This document shows, piece after piece, positions 1-8,947 of a DNA stretch of 64,000 nucleotides; position 1 is the first letter of the stretch, and each line of letters begins with the position of its first letter. This DNA is from PALSA-612 sp963776735. Its GTDB lineage: Bacteria > Actinomycetota > Thermoleophilia > Gaiellales > Gaiellaceae. A program made the translations under genes and the position numbers. The notes beneath the pieces were generated by a model. That model searched no databases. It saw only the letters and a list, made by a program, of their open reading frames with translations, and was not told where the DNA came from. The stretch spans positions 248,001-312,000 of the forward strand of contig CAVZNV010000016.1 of assembly GCA_963776735.1 (NCBI GenBank). The letters are read 5' to 3'.

Positions 1-127
1 TGCACTCCCGGTGGAGCAGCCGGAAGGAGACATCGGACTGCCGCGCGGCAGGCTTCGTCGCCGGCGCCAGGCCGATCGGGATGTTCACCAGCCCGAAGCT
101 GATCGATCCGTTCCACGTCGTCCGCAT
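1..127 (-). CDS. ku: Ku protein, N-terminal part (cut by window edge)
   Basis: The reverse strand starts with ATG at 127 and reads MRTTWNGSISFGLVNIPIGL, then a stretch ending SFRLLHREC at the window edge. The SGSISFGLVN-type opening followed by a short strand and the LH-x-C element is the signature start of bacterial Ku. Ku is the homodimeric ring that binds DNA ends and recruits LigD in non-homologous end joining. An AGGAGA Shine-Dalgarno lies 3-4 bases before the ATG. Only 42 codons are visible, so the core and C-terminus cannot be assessed. The gene diverges from fadD. Confidence 0.85.
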   Translation of the reverse strand, partial: MRTTWNGSISFGLVNIPIGLAPATKPAARQSDVSFRLLHREC

Positions 128-204
128 CGTTCTCCTGTCCAGATTGTAGGAGAGGGAGCCGTTTTCGCCCTCCACGAGCCGTTCCCTGCGCCGCCCAACC
201 GGGA

Positions 205-210
205 TAAGCT
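205..210 (+). promoter_or_regulatory. Candidate -10 box of fadD (leaderless spacing)
   Basis: TAAGCT lies 12 bases before the fadD ATG, which would place transcription start at or next to the start codon. No Shine-Dalgarno is visible. The same -10-to-start spacing recurs before many first genes in this window. No convincing -35 is seen. Confidence 0.35.
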
Positions 211-216
211 CGCTCG

Positions 217-1953
217 ATGGCCGACTCGAGCACCCGCACGGTCCCGGCCCTCTGGCGGGCGGCGCTCGCGGAGAACCGCTCGGGCCCCGCCTACCTGGCG
301 CAGCGGGACGGCGGGTGGGTGCCCGTCTCGTGGCAGGAGGCCGGCGAACGCGTCACCGACCTCGCGAACGGCCTGCTGGCGCTCGGGGTCGGGAAAGGCG
401 ATGCGTTCGGGATCCTCGCGGCGACGCGCCTCGAATGGGTCCTGTTCGACTACGCACTCGCGCTCGTCGGTGGCGTCACCGTCCCGATCTACGCGACGAG
501 CTCGCCGCGCGACGTCGCCTATGCGCTCGACCACACCGATGCGATCGGGGTCTTCGCGGAGAACGAGCAGCAGGTCGCGAAGCTCGACGAGGTCAAGGCC
601 GAGATCCCGCGCGTCCGCCACGTCCTCACCCTCGCCGACCTCGACGGCCTCGCCGCGCGCGGTCGCGAGCACGCCGCCGCCGATCCGCAGGCACTGGAGC
701 GCGCGACCGCGGCGATCGAGGACGACGACCTCTACACCTTCATCTTCACGTCGGGAACGACCGGTTCGCCGAAGGCCTGCATGATCAGGCACCGCAACGC
801 TCACGAGATGGTCGAGATCGTGCACGAGTCGAGCACGCTGATCGAGCCCGACGACGTCGTCCTGCTCTGGCTCCCGCTGGCGCACAACTTCGGACGACTG
901 CTCAACCTGAGCGGCCTGCGGATCGGGTTCACGATCGCGTTCTGCGCCGACCCGTACGGCGTCGCGGAGGCGATCCCGCACGTCCGTCCGCACCTGCTGC
1001 CAGGTGTGCCGCGCATCTTCGAGAAGGTGTACTCGGCGACGCAGGCCGCGTTCGACGAGGCGACCGGCGTACGACGGAAGCTGATCGACTGGTCGCTGGG
1101 CGTCGGCCGCCGCACGAGCGCACTGCGCCAGCAGAACAAGCCGCTGCCGCCCCTCCTCGCGCTCCAGCACCGCGTCGCGTCGCGTCTCGTCTACGCGAAG
1201 TTCAAGGAGCGGCTCGGCGGCCGAATCCGCGTCGCGGTCTCGGGCGCTGCCCCGCTGTCGATCGAGATCGAGGAGTTCTTCCATGCGCTCGACGTGCTGA
1301 TTCTCGAGGGCTACGGCCTGACCGAGTGCACGTCGGCCGCGACCGCGAACCGGCCGGACAAGTTCAGGTTCGGAACGGTCGGGCCGGCGATGCCCCGCTA
1401 CGAGGTCAAGCTGGCCGACGACGGGGAGCTGTTGCTGCGCAGCGGCACGATCTTCGCGGGGTACTACAAGGACGAGGCAGCGACACGCGAGATCATCGAC
1501 GACGAGGGCTGGCTCCACACCGGCGACGTCGCCGAGATCGACGCCGACGGCTTCGTGAAGATCACCGACCGGAAGAAGGACATCATCGTCACCGCCGGCG
1601 GCAAGAAGATCCCGCCGCAGAACCTCGAGAACGAGCTCAAGAACTCGAAGTTCGTGTCGCAGGCGCTCGTCGTCGGCGACCGCCGACCCTATGTATCCGC
1701 GCTGGTCACACTCGACCCGGAAGCGCTCGAGGCGGCCGGCGTCTCCGGCGACGCGGCCGTGCATCAGCTCGTGCAAGCGATCGTCGACGGGGTCAACGAC
1801 GGCCGGACCGGCTACGAGCAGATCAAGCGCTTCACGGTGCTTCCGCGCGACTTCTCAGTCGACGGGGGCGAGCTGACGCCGACGCTCAAGGTCCGGCGCA
1901 AGACGTGCGAGCAGCACTTCGCCACGCAGATCGACGAGCTGTACAGCCAGTAG
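217..1953 (+). CDS. Long-chain acyl-CoA synthetase (AMP-forming), FadD15-like
   Basis: This 578-residue ANL-superfamily enzyme activates fatty acids with ATP to acyl-AMP and then acyl-CoA. The phosphate-binding loop FTSGTTGSPK is near residue 176, the adenylation motif EGYGLTEC near 365, and the hinge segment ITDRKKDIIVTAGGKKI near 449. The C-terminal lid carries PTLKVRRK, which supplies the catalytic lysine. Length and motif order fit the bacterial FadD15/long-chain group. Its stop directly abuts the stop of the convergent NlpC/P60 gene. The substrate chain length cannot be read from the sequence, so no symbol is given. Confidence 0.9.
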   Translation: MADSSTRTVPALWRAALAENRSGPAYLAQRDGGWVPVSWQEAGERVTDLANGLLALGVGKGDAFGILAATRLEWVLFDYALALVGGVTVPIYATSSPRDVAYALDHTDAIGVFAENEQQVAKLDEVKAEIPRVRHVLTLADLDGLAARGREHAAADPQALERATAAIEDDDLYTFIFTSGTTGSPKACMIRHRNAHEMVEIVHESSTLIEPDDVVLLWLPLAHNFGRLLNLSGLRIGFTIAFCADPYGVAEAIPHVRPHLLPGVPRIFEKVYSATQAAFDEATGVRRKLIDWSLGVGRRTSALRQQNKPLPPLLALQHRVASRLVYAKFKERLGGRIRVAVSGAAPLSIEIEEFFHALDVLILEGYGLTECTSAATANRPDKFRFGTVGPAMPRYEVKLADDGELLLRSGTIFAGYYKDEAATREIIDDEGWLHTGDVAEIDADGFVKITDRKKDIIVTAGGKKIPPQNLENELKNSKFVSQALVVGDRRPYVSALVTLDPEALEAAGVSGDAAVHQLVQAIVDGVNDGRTGYEQIKRFTVLPRDFSVDGGELTPTLKVRRKTCEQHFATQIDELYSQ

Positions 1954-3138
1954 CTAGAGAACGCGGCGGGCGCCGACGTAGTTCGCGGCGTACCACGGAT
2001 CGTCCAGGCTCGAGATCTTGACCACGTCACCGGTGTGCGGGGCCTGGATGAACTGGTCGCCGCCGATGTAGAGGCCGACGTGGCCGAGCCCGTCGAAGAA
2101 GACGATGTCGCCCGGCTCGAGTTGGTCACGGGAGACGTAGACGCCGACGTTCCAGAGCGCGTAGGACGAGTGCGGGAGCGAGACGCCCATCGCCTGATAC
2201 GAGTAGACGACGAGGCCGGAGCAGTCGAACGTGTCGGGGCCTGCCGTGCCGTAGACGTACGGCTTGCCGAGCTGTGCCATCGCCACGCCGACGACGCCGC
2301 CGTAGCGCGAGGGCGGTGCGACCGTCGTGACGGCGTTCGGGTCGTTCGTGCTCGACGGGACGCTCGTGGTCACGCCGACGACCGTCGTGTTCAGCCGCGC
2401 CTGGGCTTCTTGCTGCTGCTGGACGAGCCGCGCACGAGCCTGGGCCGCCAGCAGCGCCTGCTGCGCCGCCTCCTGGGCCTGTAGCTGCTTGATCTCGCCT
2501 CTGATCGAGCTGACGAGCCGCTGGTGCTCGGCGAGCCCGCTCTCGATCTGCGCCCTTGCCGCCGCGCGGGCCGAGACGACGCGCTGCTGCGCCTGGTGCG
2601 CGCGCACGAGCGCGGCGCCGGTGACCGCGACCTGGCGCTTGAACTTCAGCACCTGGTTCAGCACCCGCGCGTCCTGGTCGGAGACGCGATTCGCGTTCTC
2701 CATCCGGGTGATCATGTCGCCGAGGTTCTTGGACCCGACGAGGATGCTGATCGTGGAGTCGGTGTTGTCGTTCGTCTGGTAGAGCTGGACGAGCCGCTGC
2801 TCGAGGTGCCGGGTCGACGTCTTGTAGTTCGCCTTGGCGACCTTCATCTCGTACTGGTTGATGCTCAGCTCGTTGCGGATGTGCTGCAACTTCACGGTGG
2901 CGGAGTCGTAGGCCTCGATCGCCCTGTTGAGGCTGACGTTCAGCTGGTTGATCTCCCCCAGCACCCGCTGCTCCTCGGCTTTCTTCGCGCCGATCTGATC
3001 CGCGTTCGCAGGAACCACGGCCACGAGAGCCGCAACGAGGAGAATCAGGATCGCTGGCACCCACCGGTAGCTAGAGGTCCGTTTCGGGCCCTGCGCTACT
3101 CGCGACCGGGGGCGCACCGGGAGGGGCCGGTACGTCAC
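1954..3138 (-). CDS. Secreted NlpC/P60 peptidoglycan endopeptidase with N-terminal coiled coil
   Basis: This 394-residue protein resembles RipA/CwlO-type hydrolases that cut peptidoglycan stem peptides outside the cell. A signal anchor (about residues 25-47, ILILLVAALVAVV then ANA) is followed by a long coiled coil (about 48-250), a Thr/Pro/Ser linker, and a C-terminal NlpC/P60 domain. Catalytic Cys306 is in FDCSGLVVYSYQ, His353 in GHVGLYIG, and a further His is near 368. It starts with GTG and ends against the fadD stop. Coiled coils in this family commonly restrain activity until a partner binds. The divergent neighbour has a similar coiled coil plus a 3D domain, so the two may share regulation or function. 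Confidence 0.9.
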   Translation of the reverse strand: MTYRPLPVRPRSRVAQGPKRTSSYRWVPAILILLVAALVAVVPANADQIGAKKAEEQRVLGEINQLNVSLNRAIEAYDSATVKLQHIRNELSINQYEMKVAKANYKTSTRHLEQRLVQLYQTNDNTDSTISILVGSKNLGDMITRMENANRVSDQDARVLNQVLKFKRQVAVTGAALVRAHQAQQRVVSARAAARAQIESGLAEHQRLVSSIRGEIKQLQAQEAAQQALLAAQARARLVQQQQEAQARLNTTVVGVTTSVPSSTNDPNAVTTVAPPSRYGGVVGVAMAQLGKPYVYGTAGPDTFDCSGLVVYSYQAMGVSLPHSSYALWNVGVYVSRDQLEPGDIVFFDGLGHVGLYIGGDQFIQAPHTGDVVKISSLDDPWYAANYVGARRVL

Positions 3139-3147
3139 TGGAAAAGG

Positions 3148-3176
3148 ACCCTACCAGCATCGTCGGCGGGCTGCAA
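3148..3176 (-). promoter_or_regulatory. Promoter of the NlpC/P60 gene
   Basis: On the reverse strand TTGCAG (3171-3176) and TAGGGT (3148-3153) are separated by 17 bases. The -10 box lies only about 10 bases before the GTG start, so the transcript would be nearly leaderless. Confidence 0.5.
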
Positions 3177-3190
3177 CCTCAAGGGCTGTC

Positions 3191-3219
3191 TCAAAGTGTG
3201 CCAAAAGTGCTGCAAAGTG
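3191..3219. repeat. Three tandem AAAGTG repeats in a divergent promoter region
   Basis: AAAGTG occurs at 3193, 3204 and 3214, about one helical turn apart, midway between two divergent cell-wall genes. Phased direct repeats of this type suggest binding of a transcription factor to one DNA face. The factor is not identifiable. Confidence 0.4.
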
Positions 3220-3253
3220 CATCGTTTCTGCGTCACGAACCGGATTCCTGTGC

Positions 3254-3259
3254 TAGCGT
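3254..3259 (+). promoter_or_regulatory. Candidate -10 box of the 3D-domain gene
   Basis: TAGCGT lies 15 bases before the TTG start of the coiled-coil/3D-domain gene. The -35 region is weak. It is possibly regulated by the AAAGTG repeats upstream. Confidence 0.35.
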
Positions 3260-3268
3260 CTTGCGGCT

Positions 3269-4356
3269 TTGCGAGGGCCGACACGAATCGTCGGACGAGC
3301 GGCGCTCATCCTCTTCGCACTCGCGATGCTGGCCTTGCCGGCGACGAGCGGAGCGGATCGGGTCGGGCAGCTGCGTGCGGCGCGCAGCGCGCTCCAGGCA
3401 CGCGAGCAGGCCGCCGCGCTCCAGCTCTACTCGATCGACTCGGGCCTCGACCACGCGCGCGCGCGGCTGGCCGAGGTCGAGAGCGCGCTCGACTCCACCC
3501 GCCAGGAGCGCGACGTGGCCCTGCGCCAGCTCCGGGTCGCGAGGCACTCGCTCGCGGTCGCCGAGGCGAGCCTGGCGAACCAGCTCAGGGTCACGTACGA
3601 GCAGGGCACCCCTGACACGCTCTCCGTCCTCTTCGGCGCAGCGTCGCTCGACCAGATCATCACCGGGCTGGACAACCTGAACCGGGCGGCGGCATCGACC
3701 GGCGCGGTGATCGTCCAGACCCGACGTGCGCGCGCGGACGTCCGGCGGACGCTCGCCTCGCTCGGACGCCGCGCTGCGCGCCTCGACGGACTCCGTGCCG
3801 AGGCTGCCGCGCGCGCCGACGCGCTTGCGCAGGCGCGGGCGGCGCGCTCCGACTACATCGCCTCGCTGCGGACACGCGAGCAGCTGACTGCGCAGAGCAT
3901 CTCGCGGCTCGAGACGCAGGCCCGGCAGGCAGAGGCTGCGTCGACGGTCGCCACCGTCGGCGCACAGGCGACCGCGAGCCTCTCCGGCGATGCAACGGCC
4001 GCGTCGCCTCCTCCGCCGCCGCCGGCCGCTCCGCGCCGCCCGCCGCTCCGGCGCCGCCGGCCGCCCCGACTCCGGTGCAGCCCGCGGCCGGCTCCGGCCG
4101 CCAGTTGACCGTCAGCGCCACCGCGTACTCTCTGCACGGTGGCACCGCGAGCGGACTACCGACCGGACCCGGCGTGGTCGCGGTCGACCCGACCGTCATC
4201 CCGCTCGGCACCCGGATGTACATCCCCGGCTACGGCGACGGCATCGCCGCCGACACGGGCACGGCGATCAAGGGCCTGAGGATCGACCTGTGGTTCCCCA
4301 CGCTGGCGCAGACCTACAAGTGGGGCAGGCGCACGGTTACGATCACGCTCCGCTGA
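3269..4356 (+). CDS. Secreted coiled-coil protein with C-terminal 3D domain, frameshifted
   Basis: The first frame gives a signal peptide (ALILFALAMLALPATSGA), a coiled coil to about residue 240 and the start of a Pro/Ala linker. The linker and C-terminus continue in another frame, where a 3D domain is complete (VDPTVIPLGT, ADTGTAIKG, IDLWF: the three conserved Asp motifs of RpfB/MltA-like beta-barrels). The switch falls in a CCG-rich run around 4010-4040, and the downstream frame restores a natural PA-rich linker back to about 4030. The total length is 362 codons plus 2 bases, as expected for one missing base. The likely role is cell-wall hydrolysis or remodelling. The start is TTG. Sequencing error or real mutation cannot be distinguished here. 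Confidence 0.7.
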
Positions 4357-5582
4357 CTCGACGCCTGGTTCTCGCGCTCACCATCCTCTCGTTCGCTCTC
4401 GGCGCGTCCGTCGCCGCGGCTAGCGCAGGTGCGCCGGCGTCGGTCACGGCCGACCTGAACGCGAAGCTCGGCGCCGCATTGCGGGCGCCCGGCGTCAGCC
4501 CGAGGCAACACGGGCGCGATCGCCGTCGATCTCACGAGCGGCCGGTTGATCTACGCGCACAACGAGGCCGTGGGCTTCGTGCCCGCCTCGAACGAGAAGC
4601 TGCCGGTCACCTTCGCGGCCCTGAAGACGCTCGGGCCGGACTTCCGCTTCCCCACCGAGGTGCGGGGCCAGGGCTCGCTCGGGCCGGACGGCACCTGGAA
4701 AGGCAATCTCGTCCTGAAGGGCTACGGCGACCCGACGCTGTCGACGGCCCGGCTCAAGGTGCTCGCCGACCGGGTCCGCCGGCTCGGCATCACACACGTG
4801 ACGGGCATGGTGATCGGCGACGAGTCCTTCTTCGACAAGGTCCGCACCGCGCCCGGGTGGAAGGCGTCCTTCTACATCGAGGAGTCGCCGCCGCTCTCGG
4901 CGCTCGTCGTCGACCGCGACTGGACGGGGAAGGCGTACTCGATCACCCCGGCGTACACGGCGGCCAAGGAGTTCCGGACGATCCTGATCAAGGACCACGT
5001 CCGCGTCGACGGCCAGGCGCGAGCGTTCCAGGCGGGCGGAAAGGTGCTCGCGACGACGGTCTCGCAGCCGCTCGACCAGATCCTGCACTCGGTCGACGCG
5101 GACAGTGACAACTTCTCGGCCGAGCTCCTGCTCAAGGAGCTCGGCGCGGTCGCCGGCGACGGGCGGAACCACGGCCGACGGCGCCGCGGTCGTGTCGGGC
5201 GTGCTCGAGCAGAACGGCGTCCCGCTCGACGGGGTCAGGATCGTGGACGGCTCGGGTCTCTCGTCGCTCGACCGGCTGACACCGCAGGCGATCGTGGCGA
5301 TCCTCCGCCAGTGCTGGAGCGACGGCGCGCTGCGCTCGACGCTGGTGCAGGCGATGGCGGTCGCCGGCCGCAGCGGGACGCTGGAGCACCGCCTGCTCGG
5401 GCCGGAGACGCGGGGCAGCGTCGATCGGGAAGACCGGCACGACCGACCTCGCATCGGTGCTGTCCGGGTTCGTCCACGGCCGCTACGTCTTCTCGGTCAT
5501 GGAGAACGGGGCCCCGGTGGCCCTGTGGGCGGCCCGCACGGCGCAGGACAGCTTCGTGCGGACGCTCGCCGCGGCGTCCTAG
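4353..5582 (+). pseudogene. D-alanyl-D-alanine carboxypeptidase (PBP4/DacB family), three frame breaks
   Basis: The pieces add up to one class-C penicillin-binding protein. They are a signal peptide (LALTILSFALGASVAAAS), the SxxK motif in PASNEKLPVTF, the SDN motif in DSDNFSAELLLKELG, and the KTG motif in GKTGTTDLASVLSGF, ending LAAAS. These parts lie in successive frames with breaks near 4505-4510, 5160-5166 and 5415-5430. Each break is equivalent to one extra base, so the total length is again a multiple of three. The only in-frame start is a CTG overlapping the previous stop (CTGA). The enzyme would trim pentapeptides in the periplasm or cell wall. Its 3' end overlaps the convergent ligA stop by a few bases. 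Sequence errors are a plausible explanation for the breaks. Confidence 0.7.
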
Positions 5583-7585
5583 CCGGCGAGCAGCGCGTCC
5601 AGGTCGGCCTCCGAGAGAACGGGCACGCCGGCCTTCTGCGCCTTCGTCAGCTTCGACTGGCCCGGCTCTTCGCCGACGACCAGGCCTGTCGTCTTGCTCG
5701 AGACGGAGTCGGTCACCTTCGCACCCTTCGCCTCGAGGGCGGCCTTCGCCTCATCGCGGGACAGCTTCTCGAGCGTGCCGGTGATGACGTACGTCGAGCC
5801 CGTGAGCGGGCCTTCGACCGGCCTGTCCTCCTCGCCCGTCTCGAAGCGCAGCCCGAGCTCGCGCAGCTCCTGCACGAGCGCGCGGTTCTGGTCGTCCGCG
5901 AACCACTCGACGACCAGCTCGGCCCGGTCGGGGCCGAAACCGTCGACCTCGGCCACCTCCTCCTGGGTCGCGGACAGCAGCCGGTCGACGTTCCCGAAGT
6001 GCCGCGCGAGGTTCTGCGCCAGCACCCAGCCGATGCCGAGGACGTTCAGGCCGAGCAGGACGCGCGAGAACGGCGCCTCCTTCGACCGCTGGATCGAGTC
6101 GATCGCCGCCGTCGCGGAGATGTCGGCGAAGCCCTCGAGCTCCATCAGCTGCTCCTTCGTCAGCCGGTAGAGATCGGGCAGCGACCGGACGAGCCCCTGG
6201 TCCCAGAGGATGCGGATCGTCTGCTCGCCGACGCCCTCGATGTCGGCCACGCCGGTCCAGTTGATCAGCGTCTCGAGCCCTCGCGACGGGCAGGCGCGGT
6301 TCGGGCAGCGGTGCATCACCTCGCCCTCCGGCTTGACGACCGGTGTGCCGCAGAGAGGGCACTTCTTCGGCATCCGGAACACCTTCGTCCCGGGCTGGTG
6401 GACGCCGCCGGCCGGCCCGACGATCTGCGGGATCACGTCGCCGGCGCGCTGGACGATGACGATGTCGCCCTCGCGGATCTGCTTGCGGTTGATGTCCTCC
6501 TCGTTGTGCAGCGTGGCGCGGGTGACCGTGACGCCGCCGACCTCGACCGGCTCCATCAGCGCCCACGGATTGAGCGCGCCGGTACGGCCGACGCGGATCA
6601 TGATCTTGAGCAGCTTCGTCTCGGCGGTCATCGGCGCCCACTTGAACGCCCGCGCCCACCGCGGCCGCGAGTGCAGCGCGCCCAGCCGCCGCTGCTGGTC
6701 GATCGAGTCGACCTTGATCACGATCCCGTCGATCTCGTAGTCGAGCTCGATCCGCTTCGTCTCCCACTCCCGGCAGCGGGCGGCGACCTCCTCGATCGTC
6801 TCCAGCCGCTCGGCGTAGGGGTTCGTGCGAAAGCCGCGCTCTCGCAGCCACTGCAGCAGCTCGAATTGGCCGGTGAACTCGACGCCCTCGACACGGCCCG
6901 TGCCGTAGATCCAGGTCGAGAGCGGCCGGTCGGCGGTGATCGCCGAGTTCTTCTGTCTGAGCGAGCCGGCGGCCGCGTTGCGCGGGTTCGGCGCCAGCTT
7001 CTGACTCGTGCCGGCAAGACGCTCGTTCAGCTCGCGAAACCCGGAGAGCGGCAGGTAGACCTCGCCGCGGACCTCCATCACTGCGGGCGGATCGTCGCCC
7101 GCCATACGCAGCGGGATCGCCTTGATCGTGCGCAGGTTCGGCGTCACGTCTTCGCCCTGGATGCCGTCGCCGCGCGTCGCGCCGCGGACGAAGAGGCCGT
7201 GCTCGTAGGTGAGGTTGACCGCGAGCCCGTCGATCTTCGGCTCGATCACGTAGGCGACCGGCTCGTCGCTGCCGAGGCGCTTGCGAACGTCCTCGGCCCA
7301 CTTCTCGAGCGCCTCGCCGGTCGTGACCTTCTCGAGCGAGCCCATCGGCTCGAGGTGCTGGACCTTCTGGAACTTGTCCGAGGCCGGTGCGCCGACGCGC
7401 TGGGTCGGCGAGTCGGCTGTGACCAGGCCCGGATCACTCTCCTCGAGCGAGACCAGCTCGTCGTAGAGCGGGTCGTACTCGGCGTCCGTCATGACCGGGT
7501 CGTCGTCGACGTGGTAGGCGATCAGCGCCCGTGTGAGGATCTCTCGAAGCTCGGCCGCGCGACCGGCGGGGTCAGAGGACGGCAA
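5579..7585 (-). CDS. ligA: NAD-dependent DNA ligase LigA
   Basis: This 668-residue protein seals nicks using NAD+. The TTG start at 7585 was chosen because GGAGGAG precedes it and the resulting length is typical. Longer upstream frames are the shadow of the HAD gene. Visible parts are the Ia domain (TDAEYDPLYDEL), adenylation Lys117 in EPKIDGLAVN, the OB-fold region, a four-Cys zinc finger (CPLC...CPNRAC), helix-hairpin-helix repeats (DIEGVGEQTIRIL, EVDGFGPDRAEL), and a C-terminal BRCT domain beginning GPLTGSTYVITGTLE. It overlaps the upstream HAD gene by 14 bases, so the two are probably translationally coupled. Confidence 0.95.
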   Translation of the reverse strand: MPSSDPAGRAAELREILTRALIAYHVDDDPVMTDAEYDPLYDELVSLEESDPGLVTADSPTQRVGAPASDKFQKVQHLEPMGSLEKVTTGEALEKWAEDVRKRLGSDEPVAYVIEPKIDGLAVNLTYEHGLFVRGATRGDGIQGEDVTPNLRTIKAIPLRMAGDDPPAVMEVRGEVYLPLSGFRELNERLAGTSQKLAPNPRNAAAGSLRQKNSAITADRPLSTWIYGTGRVEGVEFTGQFELLQWLRERGFRTNPYAERLETIEEVAARCREWETKRIELDYEIDGIVIKVDSIDQQRRLGALHSRPRWARAFKWAPMTAETKLLKIMIRVGRTGALNPWALMEPVEVGGVTVTRATLHNEEDINRKQIREGDIVIVQRAGDVIPQIVGPAGGVHQPGTKVFRMPKKCPLCGTPVVKPEGEVMHRCPNRACPSRGLETLINWTGVADIEGVGEQTIRILWDQGLVRSLPDLYRLTKEQLMELEGFADISATAAIDSIQRSKEAPFSRVLLGLNVLGIGWVLAQNLARHFGNVDRLLSATQEEVAEVDGFGPDRAELVVEWFADDQNRALVQELRELGLRFETGEEDRPVEGPLTGSTYVITGTLEKLSRDEAKAALEAKGAKVTDSVSSKTTGLVVGEEPGQSKLTKAQKAGVPVLSEADLDALLAG

Positions 7586-8210
7586 GGAGCTCCTCCGCGT
7601 GGCGCACGAAGGCGTCGGGCTCTTCACGCTCGAGTACCTCGTCGCCGTGGATGCCGCCCCACGCGACGGCGATTGCGAAGACGCCTGCCGCCTTGGCGGC
7701 GCGCACGTCGAACGGCGAGTCGCCGACGTAGGCCGCGTCGGCCGGAGCGACACCGAGCCGGTCGACGGCAGCCAGGATCGGCGCCGGATCGGGCTTGTGC
7801 CGCTCGGTGTCGTCGGAGGTGATCACGACGGCGAAGTTGTCCTCCAGCCCCGGAAGCCGGTCGAAGGCGAGCTGCACGGTCTCGCGGCGCTTCGCGGTGA
7901 CGATGCCGAGCCGGCGGCCTTCGGCGCGGAGCCGCGGCAGCACCTCGACGACCTCCCAGAACGCCTGCAGCTCGTCGTGCAGCGGCACGTTGTGCTCGCG
8001 GTAGGCGGCGACGAGGTCGTCGACCCGGTCGGGCGCGAGCGCCTGCATCTGCGCCACGAGTCCCGGCCCACCGACGGCCGCGCTCAGCACCTCGTCCGGG
8101 ATGTCGCGACCGAGGACGGAGTTCGCGGCATGCCGCATGGAGGCGACGATCATCGGCCCCGAGTCGATCAGCGTGCCGTCGAGGTCGAAAAGGACGACGG
8201 GAAACCGCAT
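7572..8210 (-). CDS. HAD-superfamily phosphatase (phosphoglycolate phosphatase-like)
   Basis: This 212-residue protein has the HAD catalytic motif FDLDGTLIDSG (nucleophile Asp9, acid/base Asp11), a small alpha-helical cap, a Thr/Lys region (GIVTAKRRE), and the metal-binding motif GDSPFDVRAAKAAG. This is the Gph/PpaX arrangement. The natural substrate cannot be decided; phosphoglycolate or pyrophosphate are family precedents. It precedes ligA with an overlap. A TACGAT box lies 14 bases before the ATG, suggesting its own promoter separate from truA. Confidence 0.85.
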   Translation of the reverse strand: MRFPVVLFDLDGTLIDSGPMIVASMRHAANSVLGRDIPDEVLSAAVGGPGLVAQMQALAPDRVDDLVAAYREHNVPLHDELQAFWEVVEVLPRLRAEGRRLGIVTAKRRETVQLAFDRLPGLEDNFAVVITSDDTERHKPDPAPILAAVDRLGVAPADAAYVGDSPFDVRAAKAAGVFAIAVAWGGIHGDEVLEREEPDAFVRHAEELLAVL

Positions 8211-8218
8211 CGAGGTCC

Positions 8219-8224
8219 ATCGTA
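8219..8224 (-). promoter_or_regulatory. Candidate -10 box for HAD-ligA
   Basis: TACGAT on the reverse strand, 14 bases upstream of the HAD gene ATG, lies in the short gap after truA. It would give a leaderless or nearly leaderless HAD-ligA message. Confidence 0.35.
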
Positions 8225-8238
8225 GTAATGCGCCAGGG

Positions 8239-8946
8239 CTAACGGACGCCGACGAGATAGAGACCGTGCGGAGGAGCCGTCTGCCCGGCGTCCGAGCGCT
8301 CGCGGCCCTCGAGCAGCGGCGCGACGTCGAGGCCGTCGACCATCGTCCCTACCAGCGTGCGCACCATGTGGCGCAGGAACGAATCGGCCGTGATCTCGAA
8401 GTCCAGGTGGTCGCCGCGCTCGTGCCAGGCCGCCGACTCGACGACGCGCACGAACACCTCGTGCTGCGTCTCCGTGGGCGTGAACGCACGGAAGTCGTGC
8501 TCGCCGGCGAGCAGTTCGGCCGAGGCGGCCAGGCGCGCCTCGTCCAGCGGCCGTGGATACCACCAGCTTCTCCGCTCCTCGAACGGGCTCCGCTCGCGGC
8601 GCCGGTAGATGCGGTAGCGGTACGACCGCGACCGGGCCGAGAAGCGCGCGTGGAAGTCCGGCGCCGCCTCCTCCGCCGCGACGACGGCCACGTCGGCGGG
8701 CAGCACCGAGTTCAGCGCCTCGGCGGCGCGCTCCGCCGGCGGACCGCCGTCGACGTCGACCGACAGGACGTTGCCGAGCGCGTGCACACCGGTGTCGGTT
8801 CTGCCGGCGACCGCGAGGCCGTCGACGGCCGAGAACAGCTCGTCGAGCGCCTCGCGCACCGCACTCTCGACCGTGCGGAGCCCGGGCTGAGCCGCCCAGC
8901 CGTGGAAGTCGGAACCGTCGTACTCGAGAGTGAGCTTGAGCTTCAG
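8239..8946 (-). CDS. truA: tRNA pseudouridine(38-40) synthase TruA, apparent CTG start
   Basis: TruA isomerises uridines 38-40 in the tRNA anticodon arm. The catalytic Asp51 is in GRTDTGVHALGNV, and the N-terminal LEYDGSDFHGWAAQPG matches the conserved YDGxxFxGW element. To include that element translation must begin upstream of the first GTG (8859). No ATG, GTG or TTG is available there, and the frame leads back to CTG at 8946 (or 8955), just after or overlapping the rplQ stop. An alternative is a small sequence error near 8946. The 235-residue length is normal. truA following rplQ is a common bacterial order. Confidence 0.85.
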   Translation of the reverse strand: MKLKLTLEYDGSDFHGWAAQPGLRTVESAVREALDELFSAVDGLAVAGRTDTGVHALGNVLSVDVDGGPPAERAAEALNSVLPADVAVVAAEEAAPDFHARFSARSRSYRYRIYRRRERSPFEERRSWWYPRPLDEARLAASAELLAGEHDFRAFTPTETQHEVFVRVVESAAWHERGDHLDFEITADSFLRHMVRTLVGTMVDGLDVAPLLEGRERSDAGQTAPPHGLYLVGVR

Positions 8947-8947
8947 C

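Noticed and set aside
85..1776. Long open frame antisense to fadD
   Set aside because: It is a high-GC shadow of the clear acyl-CoA synthetase; no family motif and Arg/Asp-rich composition.
5105..7822. 905-codon plus-strand open frame across ligA
   Set aside because: Antisense to a complete LigA with all motifs. Only its first part, in the dacB frame, carries meaningful sequence.
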